64,000 nucleotides of DNA from Rhodocollybia butyracea. Taxonomy: Eukaryota > Basidiomycota > Agaricomycetes > Agaricales > Omphalotaceae. Numbering within the stretch: position 1 is the first letter of the stretch; every line of letters begins with the position of its first letter. Both the position numbers and the translations under genes were made by a program. The stretch is from the NCBI GenBank assembly GCA_015501585.1, contig JADNRY010000189.1, positions 60,756-124,755 on the forward strand, in the 5' to 3' direction. Positions 57,113-64,000 of the stretch are shown here, in pieces. The notes below the pieces were generated by a model. It saw only the letters and a program-made list of their open reading frames with translations, did no database searches and was not told the DNA's origin.

Positions 57113-58591
57113 GCGGCCTCATCTCCACCTGGAAAACTCGCTGGCCTCATCTCCACCTGGAAAACTTCTGTCTTTGGTTCACGTAGAGCCGCCAGTTCCC
57201 GATCGTCCTTGGGCTCAAGCAATGCTGGTAATTTTGAAGTTGAACTTGAGGAAGTTTCCGGTGAGTTCAATGCCGACCAACCGAAGGAAGTACTGGAGGT
57301 GGATCAAACAGCAAAAATCACAAAAGAAAACAGAATATCAAAGGTATGCACTGGCGGCTATATATTTGATGACACTGATGTAGTTGAAGGTGAAGCTTGA
57401 AGACTCCGACGTCAATCTCATTGCCGCGGAAGAGCGTGAGACGGGAAAACCAGCACAGCCTCCCAAGAAAACGTGTGTTGTTTCAGATGCCATTCTTGCC
57501 ACTGACCACAACATCTGGTCTCATCAACTTCTTCCTGCTCTCTACAATTGGTGTGCAACCCGGGAAGAGCAATTTTGCCTCAACAGTGATAAAGAATTCC
57601 GGTCTACTCTCCATGCTCTCTGGATACATTTCTTTGCTGGACTTCCCCATATTCCTGACACATACAAGGACAACAACATTATCAAAACTCGTGCAGACCA
57701 TCCTGCCATCTACTCCTACATATGTGTTATTTTCTGTTATACACAGCCCTATACTAATGTTTTGAAAGGCACAGTCACAAATTCGCACTTATTGCAGTAG
57801 ATTCGGCGCAGCCGCGCTTGAGGTAGTGCAGATGCAGATGAAGGCTTATGAAACCATTGAAGAGAAGAAGAGGTACGTTGAAGGACTGCTGCTCAATGAT
57901 GCATTTTTGTATGAAACTCCCGGACTTTCAGTAAGGCATTATAAAATCCTTTGTTTTCTCTATTATTGCTGGAGATATTTTCACTCCTATTTCCTTTCAC
58001 AGAGATCTTCCAGTCTTGGGACGTTTCGTGGCCACCTTGTCATGCGAACACTTGCTTTTCATCTCACATGGGCGCTCAGTTCAGAATACGATGGATTCGG
58101 GAATCTGAGAGGTGCATTAGCACTCAGTGCTACTGCAGTGCGTCACTATCATTTTTAATAATATGGTTCTCATTTTTCTATGACTTCCTCAGGTCCTCCG
58201 GGTGCTCACTATATCTCTAAACATTGTCAAAGCGGCTGAAGTCATACAGGAGAACTGTGAAGAACCGACCGAAACCGCCAAACCCTCTGAGCCTTCTGGA
58301 AAACGCAAGTCTCGCAGCAAGACCACCAATACTTTTGACAACGATTCATGGGCTGGCAGCATCAAGCGTTTCTGGGATTCGGCTGGAAAACTGAACAACA
58401 ACAAGTGGCAGTTAATCTACGATGCCAGCGAGTCTTATATGTGCAATCTTCCCAAGACTGGTGCGGGCCCGGCGCTGAAGGAAGCACATTTGAAGTCGTT
58501 AGGGTTAGATGTTGGCTTGGCGATACCCAGCAGTGATGACGAGATCATTGTTTCAGATTGGTGCGCTGACATTGTTTCTCTTTACTCTTAA

Positions 58592-58959
58592 TGGAATCTA
58601 ATTAGACATCTCATAGACCTTGAAGGCTTGAACTCTCGGGCTCTCAGCACCATTGCTTGAGGTCGACTGGTAGGTCTTGGGCATAGTTGAGAATTGTGTT
58701 TTTTTTCCATCGATAGGCTGGTGTTGTGGGTTCTAGCTCATGCCAGTGTACTAGCTATAGTGTATTCAAGCAATAATGATGGTTTTTCATGATTCTGTAT
58801 ACTTTTGCTAATGTATAATGAGCGCAACGAACGAAAATTCAAGTATAATCAAGTATAAACCCAGCGTAAATGATAGGTATAATTGGTATAATCAATGCAT
58901 AAATGATGAGTATAATTGTATAAACAGTGGTATAATTGGACAAATGTCCAGGTATAAAG
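58592..58959. repeat. intergenic with GTATAAT/TATAATTGG cluster
   Basis: No gene. From 58832 to 58957 the motif GTATAAT occurs five times, twice as GGTATAATTGG, ending GGTATAAAG at the FB fragment. It mirrors the cluster at 50613-50652 in the opposite sense, so the two may be subterminal repeats of one transposon that contains the Plavaka gene group. Confidence 0.5.
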
Positions 58960-59106
58960 CACTTCAGGCAACCACATATTTGGTCTTATTAGTCTACACT
59001 TTTGTTACATTGACCTTACTAAAAAGACTCAAAAACCTAGGCAAAACCCGGGCAGCTGGGTCATGACCTTGGGATTTAGGTCATGACCTGGGAATTAGGT
59101 CATGAC
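58960..59106 (+). mobile_element. foldback element FB, end fragment (copy 4)
   Basis: 147 bp starting CACTTCAGGCAACC (type 2 end), followed by the terminal block and two AGGTCATGACC boxes, then cut at GGTCATGAC and joined to the inverted 7TM fragment. Confidence 0.85.
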
Positions 59107-59333
59107 AGTAGTTCCAGCTTCCAAAAAAAAAAAATGGGCCCAATATCAGTACTACTGTAAACTGTATCTCTGCCACTCACCGCAACTGGAAGAAGGACTG
59201 ATAGAAAGAATTGAAACTGGATGGAAGTAAGACAGGTTATGTCTGTGCAGGCCATTGTACTAGTCCAAAATTCAAATTGGAGATTTGGATCCGACAAAAG
59301 CCACATCTTATAGCTTGTAAACGGTAGCATCAT
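59107..59333 (-). pseudogene. 7-transmembrane family protein, inverted 5' fragment (copy D')
   Basis: Exon 1 of copy D in inverted duplicate (start 59333, MMLPFTSYK; DITCLTSIQFQFFLSVLLPV), intron 1, and a few bases of the 19-nt exon, then FB sequence. Cannot encode a protein. Confidence 0.85.
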
Positions 59334-59557
59334 TTTCTCGCTGGATCACGACCATAGTCAGATCAAAGTCAGATGGACAGCAGATGAAGATACTACATCA
59401 AAGTTTCGACATCAGCAAATCTAAGTGATCATAATCGCGTATAATTGGTATGTATACATGCCCATCACGCCCGTTTATATGGATCAGGGGAGGTATGTAT
59501 AGACCCCCGAGTGCATAATGGAAATACCAAATTATGCCGGATTATACTCGCTTTATA

Positions 59558-62500
59558 CAGTTCAGTCACCCTCATATTTGGTCTTATTAGTCTACACTTT
59601 TGTTACATTGACCTTACTAAAAAGACTCAAAAACCTAGGCAAAACCCAGGCAGCTAGGTCATGACCTTGGGATTTAGGTCATGACCTAAAAAATTGGTCA
59701 TGACCTAGGTCAGGTTGGTCTTTTCCTGGGGTTGGTAGGTCATGGCCTGGGGTGAGATAGGATATGGCGGTCTAGGTGAGGGAGGGCATGGTCTAGGTGA
59801 GGGAGGGCATGGTCTAGGTGAGGGAGGGTATGGTCTAGAAGGAGGAGGGTATAGTCTGGGAGGAGGAGGGTATGGTCTAGGAGGGGGAGATATAGTCTAA
59901 GAGGTGTCGGGTGAGAGTGGAGGATGGTGAGATAGAGAATATAAACAAGAATGAAATATCATAGAATAATGACTTGATATTTTTAGAAACATATTGGGAT
60001 TTTTTACATATCTGTAGATTATGACAAGATTAAGCTAAGTCACAGTGCCCTGTTCTGGGTGGTCAGGGAAGCATGGGACTTACCTGACCTAGCTGATTTA
60101 GGTCATGACCTGGGTGAACTAGGTCGTGACCTACCTGGCCTAGGTCATGACCTGGGTGAACTAGGTCATGACCTGCCTAGCCTAGGTCATGACCTAGGCC
60201 AATTTGAAAATTACTAAATTAGGAAATTTTTCAATTTTTGCAGTGGATAAGGCCAAAGCTGTTTTTATTACCAAATAAGGCAATTTTCAAACACCTTAAC
60301 CGGTTTTATGTTTTTTTAATAGAGTTAGATACATTTGGAAATTTTTATAAATTACTATATTAGGCAATTTTATTTCAATGAACTTTTATTTCTTAATTAG
60401 GCAATTTCAAAACTTTTGCAGTGGATGAGGCCAAAGCTGTTTCCATTGCCTAATTGAGAAGTGACAAATTTGCAGTGGATGAGGTCAAAGCTGATTTCAT
60501 TACTTATTTGAAAAATGACAAATCTTTTGCAGTGGATGAGGTCAAAGCTGTTTTCACTACCTAATTAAGAAATGACAAAACTGAACACACAAACTATGTA
60601 CACTCTTTCCCTAAGGACAATAGCTTGTGGTAAACATCCAGACCTTTTGTTTATACACAGAATAGGTTGCTCACCTAAAGTGAAGCCAATCCTGTGGTGG
60701 GAAGGGGCTGGATTGCAAAATATTTTTTGTATAACCTTTGGTTGTAGTGGATGAGGCCAAAGCTGTATGCCCATAAAAGGAAATCAATGAAAAGCGTTGA
60801 GTCTAAAGATTGCTTGATATAACATGCAGATTGGCATGGATAAGGGTGATCCTTTTCATCCCCTGATACCCTGATATGTTGTCTACCCTTTCTGAGTCTC
60901 AGATATATTTAGATGGCCCCTGGGAGATCAGTCTTTATTGATCTTTGAACTTTCTCATCAAAAACCCTCATTTTTTCGAAATCAGAGGATAAGTATCAGA
61001 GCATCCAGGGCAGGGTGGGCCACAGGCTTCTAGGACATTGTACCCTGGTATAATAGGTACATTTCGACGACTCAGGAGTAGCTTCTACTATGCTGGGGAG
61101 TGGGTAATAAGGGATATGTGTCTAATTAGGCATAAATTTCGTTTTTTTGCCTGTTAAATCATTAATAGTGGGAGCTGTAGGCAAGAGAAGACTGTCTAGC
61201 TTGGCATATAGCATGCTAGGAATACATAGATTGATATCAGAACCTTTCCCTGACAACCCCTTCCCTTATCTTGATGTACCAGTAGTCCTGGGTTCTTAAG
61301 TGTCTGATACTTGTGTCAAACTTATCATCACATCTTGAACCTCAGATAGTTGGAATATTTGCTATAGAAATGCTATATCAGATCTTGGTACACTATTCCT
61401 CGAGTTTCTCTGCAATCCCTTGCCTACAGCTGCCTCTATTAATGATTTCATGGTCAAAAAAGCGAATTTATGCATACATATACAGAGATCAATTATTACC
61501 CACTTCCCCAGCATAGTATAAGCTACTCCTGAGTCGTCGAAATGTACCTATTATACCAGGGTACAATGTCCTAGAAGCCTGTGGCCCACCCTGCCCTGGA
61601 TGCTCTGATACTTATCCTCTGATTTCGAAAAAATGAGGGTTTTTGATGAGAAAGTTCAAAGATCAATAAAGACTGATCTCCCAGGGGCCATCTAAATATA
61701 TCTGAGACTCAGAAAGGGTAGACAACATATCAGGGTATCAGGGGATGAAAAGGATCACCCTTATCCATGCCAATCTGCATGTTATATCAAGCAATCTTTA
61801 GACTCAACGCTTTTCATTGATTTCCTTTTATGGGCATACAGCTTTGGCCTCATCCACTACAACCAAAGGTTATACAAAAAATATTTTGCAATCCAGCCCC
61901 TTCCCACCACAGGATTGGCTTCACTTTAGGTGAGCAACCTATTCTGTGTATAAACAAAAGGTCTGGATGTTTACCACAAGCTATTGTCCTTAGGGAAAGA
62001 GTGTACATAGTTTGTGTGTTCAGTTTTGTCATTTCTTAATTAGGTAGTGAAAACAGCTTTGACCTCATCCACTGCAAAAGATTTGTCATTTTTCAAATAA
62101 GTAATGAAATCAGCTTTGACCTCATCCACTGCAAATTTGTCACTTCTCAATTAGGCAATGGAAACAGCTTTGGCCTCATCCACTGCAAAAGTTTTGAAAT
62201 TGCCTAATTAAGAAATAAAAGTTCATTGAAATAAAATTGCCTAATATAGTAATTTATAAAAATTTCCAAATGTATCTAACTCTATTAAAAAAACATAAAA
62301 CCGGTTAAGGTGTTTGAAAATTGCCTTATTTGGTAATAAAAACAGCTTTGGCCTTATCCACTGCAAAAATTGAAAAATTTCCTAATTTAGTAATTTTCAA
62401 ATTGGCCTAGGTCATGACCTAGGCTAGGCAGGTCATGACCTAGTTCACCCAGGTCATGACCTAGGCCAGGTAGGTCACGACCTAGTTCACCCAGGTCATG

Positions 62501-63047
62501 ACCTAAATCAGCTAGGTCAGGTAAGTCCCATGCTTCCCTGACCACCCAGAACAGGGCACTGTGACTTAGCTTAATCTTGTCATAATCTACAGATATGTAA
62601 AAAATCCCAATATGTTTCTAAAAATATCAAGTCATTATTCTATGATATTTCATTCTTGTTTATATTCTCTATCTCACCATCCTCCACTCTCACCCGACAC
62701 CTCTTAGACTATATCTCCCCCTCCTAGACCATACCCTCCTCCTCCCAGACTATACCCTCCTCCTTCTAGACCATACCCTCCCTCACCTAGACCATGCCCT
62801 CCCTCACCTAGACCATGCCCTCCCTCACCTAGACCGGCCATATCCTATCTCACCCCAGGCCATGACCTACCAACCCCAGGAAAAGACCAACCTGACCTAG
62901 GTCATGACCAATTTTTTAGGTCATGACCTAAATCCCAAGGTCATGACCTAGCTGCCTGGGTTTTGCCTAGGTTTTTGAGTCTTTTTAGTAAGGTCAATGT
63001 AACAAAAGTGTAGACTAATAAGACCAAATATGAGGGTGACTGAACTG
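59558..63047. mobile_element. foldback element FB, copy 3 (both ends type 1)
   Basis: 3.49 kb, both ends CAGTTCAGTCACCCTCATA. Arms are nearly identical to each other. The 21-bp arrays are short (about five boxes per arm, one reading AGGTCGTGACCT). GCAGTGGATGAGG boxes are present in both arms. Unique centre near 61190-61420. Flanks are ...CTTTATA and TATAAAG..., themselves mirror images. Confidence 0.9.
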
Positions 63048-63270
63048 TATAAAGCGAGTATAATCCGGCATAATTTGGTATTTCCATTATGCACTCGGGG
63101 GTCTATACATACCTCCCCTGATCCATATAAACGGGCGTGATGGGCATGTATACATACCAATTATACGCGATTATGATCACTTAGATTTGCTGATGTCGAA
63201 CTTTGATGTAGTATCTTCATCTGCTGTCCATCTGACTTTGATCTGACTATGGTCGTGATCCAGCGAGAAA

Positions 63271-64000
63271 ATGATGCTACCGTTTACAAGCTATAAGATG
63301 TGGCTTTTGTCGGATCCAAATCTCCAATTTGAATTTTGGACTAGTACAATGGCCTGCACAGACATAACCTGTCTTACTTCCATCCAGTTTCAATTCTTTC
63401 TATCAGTCCTTCTTCCAGTTGCGGTGAGTGGCAGAGATACAGTTTACAGTAGTACTGATATTGGGCCCATTTTTTTTTTTTGGAAGCTGGAACTACTCTT
63501 TTATGGTAAGCACCTCAGAGCTTCATCCATAAACATGGAATTAAAATTTTCCATGGTACTTATTAGAATTTTTTTAAGCGTTTTTGGACTCAGCGTCTCT
63601 GTATTCTGGCGCAAGTTGATGCCCGGAAAGCTATATGTTATGGCAACACCCTTGTTTTTTCTGTTCACCACTTCTTCGGTCTTTTCACATCCTGAACCCC
63701 AACATACTAAGAACTAGTTCTCACAGCCAATTTTGATATTGCTGCGAAAGTGATCTTCTTTGTCACGAGGTTCGTTTTTTTATCTCTCAATACAGCAGCC
63801 TTAAATACTCACAAGAAGGATGGATGATTTGTAGTGCTCTCGAGGACCTAGTATTGGTGTGTCATTGCAAGGCATCACCCGTTCATTTTTTCATCAATTA
63901 AAGCTCAGCTACATCGATGCTATTGGTTGTGGAGTGCAAGAAAGATAGTGATCGTCCCACTTACTCTCAGTGTGTTGGGCACTATTGGTACATATCCGAA
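63271..64000 (+). pseudogene. 7-transmembrane family protein, copy D (runs off window)
   Basis: Exon 1 63271-63423 (51 codons), intron with CTGAT branch-like site, 19-nt exon 63487-63505, then a third exon with FGLSVSVFWRKLMPGKLYVM. That exon is shorter than in copies A and C, losing the helix after TTSSV, and its acceptor is one base off, so it is probably decayed. Later exon 4 homology is visible near 63920 (ATCGATGCTATTGGTTGTGG). The 3' end lies outside the window. Upstream 63048-63270 has GTATAAT-type motifs shared with the 50.6 and 58.9 kb clusters. Confidence 0.65.

Larger units (their letters stand above)
54860..58591 (+). pseudogene. multi-exon gene, possibly DUF6532-like, split by a solo LTR
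   Basis: Eight exons keep frame: 54860-55141, 55188-55457, 55510-55637, 55691 to the LTR and on to 57343, 57384-57725, 57769-57930, 58003-58137, 58193-58591. N-terminal third is charged and disordered, with a Lys/Glu helix (KKEQDKLEAENKLEEKHR) and an acidic stretch (SSDNFSSDEDEQER). C-terminal half is folded: RTYCSRFGAAALEVVQMQMK, HLVMRTLAFHLTWALSSEYD, LRGALALSATAVLRVLTISL. The last blocks resemble Agaricomycete DUF6532 proteins, from memory and not certain. Exon 4 is broken by a 1.39 kb solo LTR (55724-57112) and by a 28-bp tandem duplication at 57117. Head-to-head with the Plavaka transposase, so it may be a partner or cargo gene of that element. Confidence 0.62.
59107..63497. repeat. 4.39 kb near-perfect palindrome around FB copy 3
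   Basis: 59107-59557 is the reverse complement of 63048-63497, on top of the palindrome of the FB element itself; mirrored positions add up to about 122604 throughout. Both outer arms carry the same 5' part of a 7TM gene, including a run of 12 A (left) or 12 T (right). I found one single-base difference in the outer arms (near 59404). The outer break falls in the middle of the 19-nt exon of the 7TM gene. Confidence 0.92.

Overview
The window looks like a repeat-rich, accessory region of an Agaricomycete (mushroom-type basidiomycete) genome. The evidence is spliced genes with 43-70 nt GT-AG introns, a Plavaka-type transposase, a NACHT-WD40 NOD-like receptor, 7-transmembrane proteins of a kind common in Agaricomycetes, and many LTR retrotransposon remnants. 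No tRNA, rRNA or CRISPR is seen. I worked by eye, so exon models are manual predictions.

Layout. 1-1529: two decayed tandem copies of a small secreted-protein gene; a third copy lies inverted at about 14.7-15.5 kb. 2515-7191 (minus) and 16180-19616 (plus): the 3' and 5' halves of ONE copia retrotransposon, split by a 3.4 kb palindromic foldback element and separated by an inversion. 7192-10550 and 19617-23333: two copies of this foldback element (called FB here), which bound the inverted segment. 11397-13004: a compact gag-only LTR element (TR-GAG type). 23334-24517: broken ankyrin-repeat gene. 25236-26940: 3' end of a LINE, split by a solo LTR. 27574-35200: solo LTRs, foldback MITEs and a diffuse repeat family (R1). 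35207-39694: NACHT-WD40 receptor with a frameshift and a 175-bp tandem duplication. 40898-41565: a three-exon gene of 185 codons with no recognised family. 44337-50330: three copies of a 7TM gene, of which the plus-strand copy is nearly intact. 50709-58591: a coiled-coil gene, a Plavaka transposase and a divergent multi-exon gene, flanked by inverted clusters of a TATAATTGG-like motif. 58960-63497: an FB end fragment, then a 4.39 kb near-perfect palindrome centred on a third FB and carrying part of a fourth 7TM gene on both arms.

How it fits together. The FB elements are the main structural agent. They have no convincing ORF, are long inverted repeats, and carry 21-bp arrays of the self-complementary 12-mer AGGTCATGACCT. 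End types, target duplications and the split copia show that recombination between two FB copies inverted about 9 kb. The third copy is associated with an inverted duplication of host sequence. Nested insertions with readable target duplications (CCAAC, TCAT, GCGG, AGTG, AAAAC, CCRAACC) give a relative order of events. Several breaks in genes are single-base indels, some in homopolymers, so part of the apparent decay may be sequencing error.
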